64,000 bases of DNA from Bradyrhizobium sp. CCBAU 51765. GTDB lineage: Bacteria; Pseudomonadota; Alphaproteobacteria; Rhizobiales; Xanthobacteraceae. Each line of letters begins with the position of its first letter. Position 1 is the stretch's first letter. This document shows, piece by piece, positions 8,616 through 17,834 of this stretch. The stretch lies in contig NZ_CP030038.1 in the NCBI RefSeq assembly GCF_015291725.1, forward strand, positions 6,809,001 through 6,873,000, written 5' to 3'. The position numbers and the translations under genes are program-made. Below the pieces are notes generated by a model. It worked only from the letters and a program-made list of their open reading frames with translations. It did no database searches and was not told the DNA's origin.

Positions 8616-9446
8616 TCACGTCATCCTTAGTGTGACGACAGTCGATATATCATGTCGGTTCGGGTTCCTGTAGCGGTCGGCGAGACTGTTGAACAACTCA
8701 CCCATCTGATCTGAGCGAACAGTAAATTCCCCATAATTGGGATCAAAGAGGGTCGTCATTCCATTCGATGTCGACGTTACGATTGTGTGGGCGCCACCTG
8801 CGGCGAAACGCAAGCTGACGAAGTAGATCGACCTATCGTCGGCGACCTCATTCACGATCTGCTCAATGCAAGATGTACCAGACCTATATCGCGTCTCTTG
8901 GGCGAACGGCTCTAGGCCGGCTTCGCGTAACATCGTACTTTTTGCCTGAAGGTCGTGGGAACCTTCGGCCCTATTCCTTCGCAACAGACGCTTGAGGTCT
9001 TCATACCGCTGCTGCCGCATTGCCGCCGAGCTGTGATTTTGAGTCCCCGGGCGCAGCGCCCTCATCCGGGATGATGGGCTACTCGGGAGATTGAGGAGCC
9101 ACTCCGCCGCCAAGCCAACGCAGATTCCGTTGACATTGGCACCGGATAATTCCGCAGTCCTGTATTCGAACAGAGGACGAATAGGTCTCGCTGGAGACGA
9201 TGGATTTGAGCTGGAGGACAGAGAGGATGTGCTGGGCTCCGAGGTGCTTGGACTGTAAATGATTGCATTTGAGGTCTGTGGCTTGCTGCAGCAGAGGCCC
9301 ATCTTGTCGGACAATTCCCCGCATGGCGGGCTCTCCCGTTGAGCGAGATCCGTCATTGCTTGAGCAAATTGGTAACTGTCCGCCGACCCACTCGGTTCGT
9401 CAGCTTGATTAGGGCGCGTGGATCGGTCACTAACTCGATTATACAT
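8616..9446 (-). CDS. nopT: type III effector NopT, YopT/AvrPphB (C58) cysteine protease
   Basis: A 276-residue effector predicted to be injected into legume cells. The protease domain shows the C58 triad: Cys109 in NGICVGLAAEW, His220 in GGAHTIV, and Asp235 in LFDPNYGE. Upstream, DKM-GLCCSKPQ around residues 47-57 resembles the autocleavage site of AvrPphB/NopT proteins. Cleavage after Met49 would expose Gly50 for myristoylation, with Cys52/Cys53 available for palmitoylation, targeting the plasma membrane. The stretch from 55 to 90 is Ser/Pro-rich. A tts box lies 85 bases upstream of the start, so TtsI control is expected. Bradyrhizobium has more than one nopT; position near groESL suggests the copy called nopT2 in USDA 110 (from memory). 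Confidence 0.93.
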   Translation of the reverse strand: MYNRVSDRSTRPNQADEPSGSADSYQFAQAMTDLAQRESPPCGELSDKMGLCCSKPQTSNAIIYSPSTSEPSTSSLSSSSNPSSPARPIRPLFEYRTAELSGANVNGICVGLAAEWLLNLPSSPSSRMRALRPGTQNHSSAAMRQQRYEDLKRLLRRNRAEGSHDLQAKSTMLREAGLEPFAQETRYRSGTSCIEQIVNEVADDRSIYFVSLRFAAGGAHTIVTSTSNGMTTLFDPNYGEFTVRSDQMGELFNSLADRYRNPNRHDISTVVTLRMT

Positions 9447-9530
9447 GCCGGTTCGCCTGCTTCTTCAGCGTACGTTTCCTCAGAGCGAGCGCGGGCTGCT
9501 TACGCTCTGCCTGCGAATGATCTTGTGGCA

Positions 9531-9548
9531 AGCTGACGACGAGCTGAC
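9531..9548 (-). promoter_or_regulatory. tts box of nopT
   Basis: On the minus strand the sequence is GTCAGCTCGTCGTCAGCT, matching 15 of 18 positions of the TtsI-binding core GTCAGCTTGTCGAAAGCT. It is 85 bases upstream of the nopT ATG and in the correct orientation. Confidence 0.8.
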
Positions 9549-10100
9549 AACCAGATAAATTAGCGAAGCTACCGCCCCGCGCCTAATTAGTGTCTCGACC
9601 GACGCTGCTCACGAGCCCCGCTCAAGATGTGGGATTGTGGCCGGCGAAGCACAGTGACGGCAGGCGCGACCTTCTGCAATTCCGGATGCAGTCAGGCGAT
9701 GGGGCGAGAGCGCCTTCGTCACTGAATGCGACCGTCGCCTTGGCCTCGATCTCACAACCATCGCGACGCCGCCGGTCGGCACACACTGCTCGCTCCAAAG
9801 AGTGCGCAATTCGCGCCGTCGGATCGCCCAGTGATGCCTTGTGAGGATGATCGTCGGCCTGGCGAAATGCTGTTGTTGCCGCCGATCCGCGTTCAGCACC
9901 GCTCCGCGAGCTTTACCGGGGATCAGTGCACTGTTAGCTTCTCCCGGTCGATGGTAGCTAATTCGGCTGCCCCCCGCGCACGCTACGGTCAATTGATCCT
10001 AACATATACACGCTCTTGGCGCCTCGGTTCGGCGGCGCCGAATCGGTCTTCTGCAGCCGCTCGGCGTCACCTTTGCGCTTGGATATTCCTAATCAGCTCA
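9549..10100. other. no supported gene
   Basis: Open frames of up to about 140 codons on both strands (for example 9726-10154 and 9609-9992) are Arg/Ser/Pro-rich, overlap each other and show no family features. I treat them as chance frames in GC-rich DNA. Confidence 0.45.
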
Positions 10101-10520
10101 TCATGGTGCCGCGCTCATCCGCGCGAACAACATTGCTGCCTCCGAGGGCCCTAGTCCAACGATGCCTACAAAGCTCGGCGGCGGCATCGGGATGTCCCGA
10201 TGAATGGGTCTCCACAGGTGAAGGCAATATCGGCTGTTATTTACATACTGCGAATATGGCGGATGCAGTTGCATGACGCATTCCTCTTCATCCCAGAACA
10301 GGTCTTTTACAAAGCACATCTCTTCCCAATTCGGACAGCGCCGCGGCGTCGAGACCGCAACATGCTCCCAACCAGGACGAACAAATCCACTTATCTTTAG
10401 TTCACACCCGCAAGGCCCCTGCACAAGGAACACGCCGCAAGGGCCTGATCCCGGAACCGTAGCGAACCGGCCGTGTTGCACGCGGCCGGCCTCCAGCTTC
10501 TCAATCAACTGCGCTCGCAC
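10101..10520 (-). CDS. conserved hypothetical protein (DUF7694-like)
   Basis: A 139-residue protein. The core reads GVFLVQGPCGCELKI, WEHVAVSTPRRCPNWEEMCF, VKDLFWDEEECVMQLHPP and YCLHLWRPIHRDIPMPP. This is the signature of a small conserved family of unknown function found in proteobacteria and phages (pattern W.H.S....RCP.W.EM..VKDLFW...E.V.Q.HPP...Y...H...LHLWRP). The function is unknown. The N-terminal 30 residues are variable, and the ATG at 10520 has no strong ribosome site, so the start is uncertain. It stands alone in gene-poor DNA. Confidence 0.75.
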   Translation of the reverse strand: MRAQLIEKLEAGRVQHGRFATVPGSGPCGVFLVQGPCGCELKISGFVRPGWEHVAVSTPRRCPNWEEMCFVKDLFWDEEECVMQLHPPYSQYVNNSRYCLHLWRPIHRDIPMPPPSFVGIVGLGPSEAAMLFARMSAAP

Positions 10521-11658
10521 GCCCGCTCCTTTGCCTTTCGAAGGGCCTTGAAACCGACGCGGCTTACGTTGTCTCGCAAATCGTTACTGTACCGCTCTTG
10601 AGAGCACCATCTGAGCAAGCCGCAGATGTCCATCATCACTCGTTCTCCTGCTATAGTCTTCTAACAATCGCATGGTGGGCAGAACGCTCTCAGGAGCCAC
10701 CGATTACGTGAGTACGGGCGGTAGCACGATCTGGGCGATGGCGAATCGGTCCGCCGACCGCACCTTCCCGGCTCATAGTACAACTCCGTCATCGAGCCCC
10801 TTTCATGCGAAGCATCTTACTCATGGATGCCGGCCAGTATTGCTCGCACATCGCCGAATACAGCGCGCATCAGCAACACTTCTGTCTGCCATCGCTCTCC
10901 CGCCCTTCAAGCAAGCGTTAGTACGCATTCATGTCATGGCGCTTGAGCGCAAGAGACTGGCGGCCCCCTCTCTTCAATGAATTGGTCGTCATCATGGCAT
11001 TCTCTCTATAGTGGGCCTTGACATCTAGATTCCATGATGTCTCGCAAAGCCAGTGATGGCTCCAGCTGAACCGACGATATTACTGCTTGGCGAGATCGTA
11101 CCTGATCATTCATGGCTTTCTCGTCGAGTCTGAACAGTGGCAATGCGCCCGACACGATAGAAAGAGGGTGCGCGAATCGGCCTGCACCCAGAGCCGCGGA
11201 CGCCTGGTATGAACTGACGTCGAACCAACGACATCGAGCGGATCGCCTGCCATCTCGGCCTCTCCTCGTAAGCTAACGGTCAGGAACAATGATTAGTCGA
11301 TCTCAATCATCGTCGGCCGATCTTCACGCGGCACTACGATGCGAGTTCCAACTCATTGCTCAGGGTATGGCGCTCGCGATACGCTCAGCCTTTTGCAGCT
11401 AATGCGGGTGTTGTCTTTCAGACATGGACGTCGCGAATCCGAGCTCTGGCAGCGGCTCTGTGTCGCCAACGCCCGACATACGCGCTTTTGCTGGCATCAA
11501 AGCGGTGCGGATACTTCTGCGTCGTGGCATGTAGATTGCTGCGGTGACGGAAAGCGACGCTAACTGTACCGATGATACGCGAGCATACCATCGGACGGAG
11601 GCTCGCCGCGCAACAGACAAACATTCCGATACTCTCCTTGCAAGAGGACTGCGAGATT
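10521..11658. other. about 1.1 kb without a supported gene
   Basis: No frame longer than about 100 codons shows a domain, a believable ribosome site or membrane segments. There are no obvious repeats. Confidence 0.5.
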
Positions 11659-11886
11659 ATGAGTGGTACGAGGCATGCAAAGTCCGGCATTTCTCAGCGG
11701 ACCAGCGCGACGTCTAATGAAATGACGCATTGGCGCGCACCAAAGCACCCACCGATCAGGCATTACGGCGCCGATTGTCGCTCCCGGTCGGCGCAAAGGA
11801 GATGGAACCCTTGGCCGCTGGCCGCACTCCTCATAAATGTGCTGCTTTGGGCCGGGCTCTACTGGATCATCGCAGCGTTCTTCTGA
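11659..11886 (+). CDS. small single-span membrane protein, hypothetical
   Basis: A 75-residue frame beginning MSGTRHAK and ending in a clear hydrophobic helix, WPLAALLINVLLWAGLYWII, followed by AAFF. The polar, basic N-terminal part would stay inside and the C-terminal helix would anchor it. Short proteins with such a tail are common in Bradyrhizobium and are unassigned. AGAGG lies about 10 bases before the ATG. The frame opens further upstream (from 11572), so the start is not certain. Confidence 0.45.
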   Translation: MSGTRHAKSGISQRTSATSNEMTHWRAPKHPPIRHYGADCRSRSAQRRWNPWPLAALLINVLLWAGLYWIIAAFF

Positions 11887-12368
11887 ATAAGCTGGCGGAT
11901 GCCAGAGCAGCTAGGGGCTTTGCCACGCCTCGCGCATGCCGCGGCCGCTCCGTATACCCACGCACCATCAATGACGCAGATAGCTCGAATTGGCGAAACT
12001 GATACGCCATTGCAGCCGCAACGAAGTTCCACACACTGACCTGTAACAGCTGAACGGTCTGGCGCGGATTGGCTCCGGGCTTCCGCGTTACTGCGACGCA
12101 TAGACTGCAAATTGAGGTCTAGGCTGCGCTTTTTCTTATGAGTATTTGATTTCGAGAAGCTGACTAAGGAAGTAGGACTGAAGGAGCGTTGGGCAGGCGG
12201 ATCGCTCCGCCTTATATTTCGCTATCTGGAGCGCGGGACAGGACCGTCAGGATGCCCCGCCCTACGGTGCCCCTCAACGTCACTTCCACGCACTGACTTG
12301 CTTGCTGTGCGACATCTGCGTGGCCATTGGGTCGGATAGCGATCAACACTTTACAGCTCTTCCTCGCG

Positions 12369-12557
12369 TCACGTATCGTCCTCGTCTTTGTGCATCTGCC
12401 ACATGTGGGCGCGCCGAGCTAGCTTGTCGTATTCCACGGCAATTTTGAGCAGCCTGTCTTTGGCTCTCCCGTCAGCGAGCGCTTCCGCTTTCTTTCGCGT
12501 TGCTTCCGCACGGCCTCGCCAGTGCTCGGGTTGGTAGAGTTTACTTTTCGCATTCAT
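12369..12557 (-). CDS. small conserved hypothetical protein (HWRxRAExxR type)
   Basis: A 62-residue highly charged protein starting MNAKSKLYQPEHWRGRAEAT and ending QMHKDEDDT, with a helical RKKAEALADGRAKDRLLKIA region. It belongs to the abundant short rhizobial proteins with the pattern HWR.RAEE.R..AE...D...K..ML.IA..YDKLA.RA, here YDKLARRAHM. The function is unknown. The frame is open up to 12689, but family members start close to the HWR motif, which favours the ATG at 12557. Confidence 0.65.
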   Translation of the reverse strand: MNAKSKLYQPEHWRGRAEATRKKAEALADGRAKDRLLKIAVEYDKLARRAHMWQMHKDEDDT

Positions 12558-12766
12558 GCCGAGAGCATGCAATTCGCAGATCAAAGAAATGCGACACCGG
12601 CGCTCCGTATAATCACGTAACAGCGACGCTCGAAGCCTCGGGTGCTGAAGGGGCAGTCGCCACGCACAGCCGCTATTCTGAAGCGCCACAGTGCGCGTTG
12701 CAGCCGAGGCGCGCGCGAAGAATGCACAGCGTCGACATCCTCAGACGATTAGACGCACGAAGGGAC

Positions 12767-12797
12767 TTGAATCGCACGTAGCGTTAGATTGTACGAT
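12767..12797 (+). promoter_or_regulatory. MerR-type promoter module, copy 1
   Basis: TTGAAT, then the 19-base spacer CGCACGTAGCGTTAGATTG, then TACGAT. The 19-base spacing and central dyad match MerR-family activator promoters and the six sister copies in this window. Downstream is only a weak 93-codon frame (12862-13143). Confidence 0.6.
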
Positions 12798-13596
12798 CCT
12801 AGACAAGTGGGAACCACCTCCGACAATCCAGGCCGTTCCAGACACGCCAAGCGAATCACGAATGTTTCAGATATCCAAACTCACCTGGCGCGACTCGATC
12901 AGGACGCTAAGATGCTCAAGGTGCATCCTTGTCCGGGCTGCGTCGGAGCTGCTCCTATCGCGACTGGACGAAATCGCGCGTTTCGAGCTCTACACGGCGG
13001 GCGCTCCCATCACCCCAACCTCAGCACAACGCCAGACGGAGACTCCGTCCCAGATACCTCACCCGACGTCTTCACATAACGCGGAACACAGGCGCGACTA
13101 CAGCAAACATAGTCTCGGCGCGCGTCATCATGGTTCGCTCTGAACGATCGAATGCATCATGAACAGTGGCTTGGGCGCACCTGCGGTTTTTGCCTGCTCT
13201 CCCTGCCTCGCGATAGGGCCATGCCCTTCATCCCGTCGTCGCGCCGGCTACGGAGTCATTGGTCAGTTGATGGTAGGCTGAGCCAGAGTACCTAAGCACA
13301 TGTCAGGCCCAAACGGTGCATCGCCACATCCAGGCATGCACCGAACCACTGGATGCTCCCGAATGATTACTTGCTGGGCCAGCTCAGCCGCCAGTACTTC
13401 GACTCTTCGTGGTGCTCCGCCACTACAGCAGGTGTGGTTTCTGTCGTGCCGGACGGATGACCAGCACCGCACGAACGCAAAAGCGGAAGAACGAGCATGC
13501 CGGCACCTTCCTTAAGCAGTTCCGGCCTGTTTCCTGGCTCATAGGTCACGTTGCGCTTCGCGCAGGAAGATCAATAACGCAACCAACCGGACTTGA
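12798..13596. other. leader-like DNA and no firmly supported gene
   Basis: Just after MerR-type module 1 the DNA resembles the leader after module 3 (AGTGGGAACCACCT here, AGGTGGGCACCT there, both leading to CGAATGT.TCAG). The frame that follows (ATG at 12862, 93 codons) has no recognisable domain; another frame encodes HPCPGCVG. I see nothing else between 13145 and 13596. Confidence 0.4.
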
Positions 13597-13905
13597 ATGG
13601 ATATCATGACTCAAAATCAACGAAGTCAGTTGGCTTCGCGCCTCACAATCTCCCGCTGCGCCATTGCTCTTGTCGCCGCAATGACCGCTGTAATCCCAGG
13701 GCCGGTCAACGCGCGCGATGAAACGCCGACCGCAGAAGAGAAAGAGGCTTGCATGGAGGACGTGTTCCGCCTTTGTAGCAGCCACATACCAGATCGCACC
13801 GCTATCACCGCCTGCCTCAGATCCAAGCAAGCGAGCCTCAGTCAGCGATGTCGCTACGTTATCTCGGTGCGAGACACTAGCAAGAAAAGCAGCGACTCGA
13901 AGTGA
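13597..13905 (+). CDS. small secreted Cys-containing protein, hypothetical
   Basis: A 102-residue protein with an N-terminal signal-like segment (ISRCAIALVAAMTAVIPGPV, predicted cleavage near VNARDE). A mature domain follows with four cysteines: CMEDVFRLCSSHIPD and then ITACLRSKQASLSQRC. The pattern C...V..LCS..IPD...I..CL......LS..C is recurrent in small periplasmic proteins of Bradyrhizobiaceae related to the cysteine-rich repeat family. The function is unknown; export to the periplasm is inferred. An alternative start is the Met at 13606. Confidence 0.7.
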   Translation: MDIMTQNQRSQLASRLTISRCAIALVAAMTAVIPGPVNARDETPTAEEKEACMEDVFRLCSSHIPDRTAITACLRSKQASLSQRCRYVISVRDTSKKSSDSK

Positions 13906-14050
13906 ATGTGGCGGCCTGTTCATTCGCCTATCCGGGGAAGTGATCCCAGGGTGACCTGCAGGATGGTCACCCGCGGTCAGGTGACGAGCATGGCCGCCTA
14001 CAATTGACCAACGCTATGGTCAGTCGCGCGTGTCGAGATAGGCGAATGCA

Positions 14051-14456
14051 GAAGTTACCCTTCGATATGTTCTGATTGCCAATAGGGGTGTGGCGCACGT
14101 TATCAAAACGCTGCACAAGCTTGAAATTGGCTCTGCAATCCTACCATGAGGTTGATGCGGGGCCCCTTTTCAAGCGCGAATGTTCGGTGCAGCCCGTTTG
14201 CAGAAGTTCATCCAGGACCTGCACTTTCGCAGTCCGACATTGTTTCAACTGGGCATGCAATCGAGCTCAGGCCGTTGCGCGGCGGCTCCCGATACGCGTA
14301 TACGTCCAGACCAAGCAAAGTACTTCGTCTTCGATCCGCATAAAGTATGGATCGACAGCGGCATCATGCAAGGCAGGCACATCACGCCATTCGATGTTCT
14401 CCAAAATCATCTTGCCACCGCAGAGGCTGCTCTGAAAACCGATCGCCTCGACGCGC
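14051..14456 (+). pseudogene. biotin carboxylase (acyl-CoA carboxylase) remnant
   Basis: From about 14063 one frame gives RYVLIANRGVAHVIKTLHKL, the N terminus of biotin carboxylase subunits (VLIANRGEIA.RVIRT...L). A shifted frame then gives SYHEVDAGPLFKRE, the following conserved strand. After a deletion, GHAIELRP and, at 14330-14390, VWIDSGIMQGRHITPF match the distal part (GHA.E.R...VDSG...G..I.P). The ATP-grasp core is missing and there are frameshifts, so it is dead. The intact family carboxylates biotin for acetyl- or propionyl-CoA carboxylase. Confidence 0.65.
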
Positions 14457-14831
14457 CACAGCAGGGCGTATTCTGCTGCAAGGCAGAACCGAACATGACC
14501 GGCCCTCACGCAAGCGGATCAACGGGACGCGTCCATCGCACTATGAACGGGCACCTTCATTTGCAACCAGGTGGGGTTATTGGGTAGAGCCAGCTGAGAT
14601 CGGGGCTCGACCGCCCCATCACGGATAGCCTGGAATCAGTAGATGGAGCCGCTTCAATGGTTCGCCACCGCGGCGATGGCAGGCTATAAGAAGGATGAGG
14701 TGATCCGGCCGGAACACCGCGGCAAAAGGCCATTGCCGCCAAAAAACAGCGTCATCAGTCCTGCGACAAGCAACTCCAGTGTTCTAGCTGACCGACGATC
14801 TCCTCTCGACGGCACCACCGAAATGGAGAGC

Positions 14832-14862
14832 TTGACCCTCACGTAGCGTCAGGTTGTAGCCT
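14832..14862 (+). promoter_or_regulatory. MerR-type promoter module, copy 2 (upstream of trpD-like gene)
   Basis: TTGACC, then CTCACGTAGCGTCAGGTTG (19 bases), then TAGCCT. This copy has the most complete dyad (ACC..TCACG / CGTCA..GGT). Predicted transcription begins near 14869, about 145 bases before the trpD-like ATG. Confidence 0.65.
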
Positions 14863-15014
14863 CACCAAGCATGCCCACACTCAACCGCCGCCTCAAGCGT
14901 CAATGAGGCCATGTCACGCGGGACGGGCCACTGCATCAAGGCAATCGGTGCCGGGTCTCTTCAACGATGTCTTGCGGAAGAGCTCGAGGTTTGGACAGGA
15001 ACGTGTAAAGTTCG

Positions 15015-16028
15015 ATGGAAGTGCTTAGATCGATCATGGGCAAAGTTGCCACAGGCGCCACTCTGACGCGTGAGGAAACTGCGTCAGCCTTCGACAGCAT
15101 GATGTCGGGTTACGCGACTCCCTCGCAAATCGGCGCCTTGTTGATGGGGATGCGGGTCCGGGGCGAAACGGTCGAAGAAGTCACTGGCGCCGCCTTGGCG
15201 ATGCGGAATAGAACGCCGCGGGTCGAGCCGACATGCGACCCCGTCGGCCTCGCTGGCACGAGCAAGACCACTATGCATTCGGTCAACGTGTCGACGTGTG
15301 CTTCCTTCATCGTCGCCGGGGCCGGCATTCCTGTGGTCAAGCATGCCAACCGCGCTGCGTCTTCGGGTTCAAGCGCCCCAGTCGTGTTGGCGCGCCTCGG
15401 TGTAAAGGTTGATCTCAAGCCTGACGCGATCGCACGTTGCGTGCAGGAAGCCAACATCGGCTTCGTGTTTGCGTCAGCCCATTATCCGGCGATGCAGCGC
15501 ATCGGGCAGATCCGGGCCGCAGTTGGAACCCATACGACCTTTGATCTGATCGAGGCTCTGTGCAATCCGGCCGGGGTCAAGCGACAGATCGTTGGGGTAT
15601 TGTCTGCCCAATGGGTGCAGCCTCTGGCGTACGTCTTGAAGAACCTTGGTGCCGAGTCGGTATGGGTTGTTCATGGCTCGGACGGGCTCGACGAAATAAC
15701 CCTCACCGGCCCAACGTTTGTTGCTGCGCTTGAGGCGGGTATAGTCCGCACCTTCGAAGTGACGCCGGAACAAGCCGGGCTCCCCCGCCGCCGCAACGAC
15801 GCGCTGGAAAGCAGCGATGCGGAGACTAATGCCGTTGCGCTGCAAAATGTGCTTGATGGCGTACCAGGTCCATTTCGCGACGCCGCACTTTTGAACGCGG
15901 CAGCGGCGTTGGTCGTGGCTGGGCGGGCCTCGACCCTGCAGGAAGGCGTAGCACTTGGACAAGAATCACTCGATCGCGGCGCCGCAGCCGCTCGACTGAA
16001 GCGCCTGATCGCGGTTTCGAACGCCTGA
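15015..16028 (+). CDS. anthranilate phosphoribosyltransferase-like protein (TrpD family, altered site)
   Basis: A 337-residue member of glycosyltransferase family 3. The N-terminal helical domain has LTREETASAFDSMMSGYATPSQIGALLMGMRVRGET, as in TrpD. In true TrpD the PRPP-binding loop reads GTGGDG and the anthranilate site KHGNR..SS..GSADVLE; here they read GLAGTSKT and KHANRAASSGSSAPVVLARLGV. The loop that binds pyrophosphate is therefore degenerate, although the frame and length are intact. It may use another substrate or have lost the tryptophan-pathway reaction; no other trp gene is nearby. The AAAGTTCG before the ATG is a weak ribosome site. A MerR-type promoter module lies about 150 bases upstream. 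Confidence 0.8.
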   Translation: MEVLRSIMGKVATGATLTREETASAFDSMMSGYATPSQIGALLMGMRVRGETVEEVTGAALAMRNRTPRVEPTCDPVGLAGTSKTTMHSVNVSTCASFIVAGAGIPVVKHANRAASSGSSAPVVLARLGVKVDLKPDAIARCVQEANIGFVFASAHYPAMQRIGQIRAAVGTHTTFDLIEALCNPAGVKRQIVGVLSAQWVQPLAYVLKNLGAESVWVVHGSDGLDEITLTGPTFVAALEAGIVRTFEVTPEQAGLPRRRNDALESSDAETNAVALQNVLDGVPGPFRDAALLNAAAALVVAGRASTLQEGVALGQESLDRGAAAARLKRLIAVSNA

Positions 16029-16284
16029 CAGCCGAGCTGGCCGATGTTCCAGTATTGCGACCAGGTGCTGCTGTTCACGAGCGCGACAATATTGGAGCCA
16101 CGAATGCACGTCATTTCTGCGGGATTTCAAGGAGCCTGCGTCGCCAGCGCTCGTCCTGACGAAGGCAATTCGCGCCGAGCCCGGGCGCGAGAGCTAGCCT
16201 TCTTAGCGATGAGAGCCTGTTGCAGCCCACATTGCCGAGGTGAGGACCCGCGATGAAACGCGCTGCGCGCCTAAGGAGATGATG

Positions 16285-16467
16285 ATGTCCCGGCAGAGGA
16301 TTGAAACACTCGGATCTATTGCTGCGATAGAACACATCATACGGAAGTTTCGGGAATTGATCGATACGGATAGCTCAATCCCACCGGAGTTGCGGGGTGT
16401 GCTGCACGCGACGCTCGATGAGCATCTTCTCGCGGCAAAAGCACGTGTTCTCCTAAAAGTACATTAG
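16285..16467 (+). CDS. small hypothetical protein
   Basis: A 60-residue frame beginning MSRQRIETLGSIAAIEHIIR and ending LLAAKARVLLKVH, largely helical. AAGGAG is placed six bases before this ATG, with two more ATGs in the same frame between them, so a real translation start is likely. No family is recognised. It lies between the trpD-like gene and the flavin reductase gene. The DNA from 16468 to 16870 after it holds no supported gene. Confidence 0.5.
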   Translation: MSRQRIETLGSIAAIEHIIRKFRELIDTDSSIPPELRGVLHATLDEHLLAAKARVLLKVH

Positions 16468-16870
16468 GCGCGCGCCGATGCCGTCTACATGCGGAGAAAC
16501 TCTGGCAGGCGCGCTGTTACCGCAATCGGCATCATTCCCTCCCCACGGGGCCGAGCCAGATTCCAGCCCAGCTGTTTGGATCGCGACCACAATTCCCTGT
16601 GCACTGGCGCGTCGCCGGGCTGCTCAGCGCGGTTTGCTGTTTAATGGACGCCCTGTCGAAACAGAGGCGACGGCAATTCTTAGACTGCCGCTCCGATCGC
16701 CATCCGGCGTAACCACGCCGAGATATTGCACGTCCGTCCGGCTGTGACTCTCAGCTAATCCAGAGGGACATCGAAGTCGTACCCGATCTCCATCTGAGCC
16801 TACTCGTCACGCAATTTCGACACCGGCTCCCCCATTACAAGCCCCATGGGGATCAAAGTCGTCTCTAGAT

Positions 16871-17410
16871 GTGGAGACACTAGAAGTGAGCCACCAGTTC
16901 CCTCCTGCGATCCGGGATATGCCATCTATTCAACCGGCAGAGTTCCGCCATGCCATGCAAAGCCTGGCGAGCGGTGTCGCTATCGTGACGACCGGGACGG
17001 CAGCCGGACGACGTGGACTGACGGTGAGCTCTGTGACGTCCATCTGCATGGAGCCGGCGTGCCTGGTCGTTGGCATCAATGCCCGCTCCGAGGCACATGA
17101 TGAGATCCTTGCCAACGGCAGCTTTGGGGTCGGTGTTCTCCGCAGTGACCAGGAGGACCTTGCGCTGCGTTTTGGCGGTGGGGAGGGGGCGAAAGGCGTT
17201 CACCGCTTCGACACCGGGGCCGGGGACCAGGGTGCCCTCGATGTACCGCTATTGCCCAACGCATTTTGCGCGCTCGAATGCGTTTTGTATGACCACAAGT
17301 TGCTTGGCACACACACCGTCTTTATCGGACGAATTATCGCCACCCGACAAAGCGATGGAAATCCATTGATCAACTTCCGGGGCGCACTTCGTACTTTACT
17401 GCTAGACTGA
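16871..17410 (+). CDS. flavin reductase-like, FMN-binding protein
   Basis: A 179-residue flavin reductase domain protein. Features are FRHAMQSLASGVAIVTTGTA (start of the split barrel), LTVSSVTSICMEPACLVVGIN (FMN phosphate and isoalloxazine contacts), GSFGVGVL, ALECVLYDHKLLGTHTVFIG and the end PLINFRGALRTL. Such proteins reduce FMN or FAD with NAD(P)H and supply reduced flavin to a partner monooxygenase. No obvious two-component oxygenase lies next door; the luciferase-like protein at 47.9 kb is far away. A start at 16919 (MPSIQPAEFRHAM) is also possible. It reads in the same direction as the trpD-like and M20 genes, with gaps of about 400 bases on each side. Confidence 0.85.
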   Translation: METLEVSHQFPPAIRDMPSIQPAEFRHAMQSLASGVAIVTTGTAAGRRGLTVSSVTSICMEPACLVVGINARSEAHDEILANGSFGVGVLRSDQEDLALRFGGGEGAKGVHRFDTGAGDQGALDVPLLPNAFCALECVLYDHKLLGTHTVFIGRIIATRQSDGNPLINFRGALRTLLLD

Positions 17411-17834
17411 GTGCGGTTTTGCGCAGACCCCGTCGGGACAGCAGAATGGTCGATGGCCTCACTCCCTAGTCGCTTCCACGACCGCGATCCAACAATTGCC
17501 TGGGCTGCGACTGGTTCCACAGATTAGGCTCGTATTGAAAGGTCTCATCAGCCCCCGGCGATTTCGGGCGCTTCGCCTGTCGATCTATGCTTGTGCCGGT
17601 CTGCGACCTGCCGCGCCACGACGCGTGCGAATACCTGGTCAGGACAACTGCATAATCCTCTCGAAAACTACCAGCTTTGGTAGATCAGTTGTGAGCGACA
17701 GGCGAGTAAGCATCGTTGCCGCAGCAGGATCGGGTTCATAGGCACGCCCCGGGTCAAAATGGTTGGCGCTTCTCTAGATCTTTCGGCTCGATTCTGACGT
17801 GAGGACACAGGGACACTATGATCTTGCAGAAGCG
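17411..17834. other. no supported gene
   Basis: About 420 bases between the flavin reductase and M20 peptidase genes. There are short frames only and no clear promoter or terminator. Confidence 0.5.

Noticed and set aside
10661..10680. TCTAACAATCGCATGG as the end of a second nod box
   Set aside because: Only AACAATC matches; the ATC-N9-GAT parts and the TTTTACC end are absent.
13985..14025. Minus-strand TAGGCG with GGTCAATTG as a MerR-type module
   Set aside because: The only TTGA-like -35 is 17 bases away and the spacer dyad does not match.
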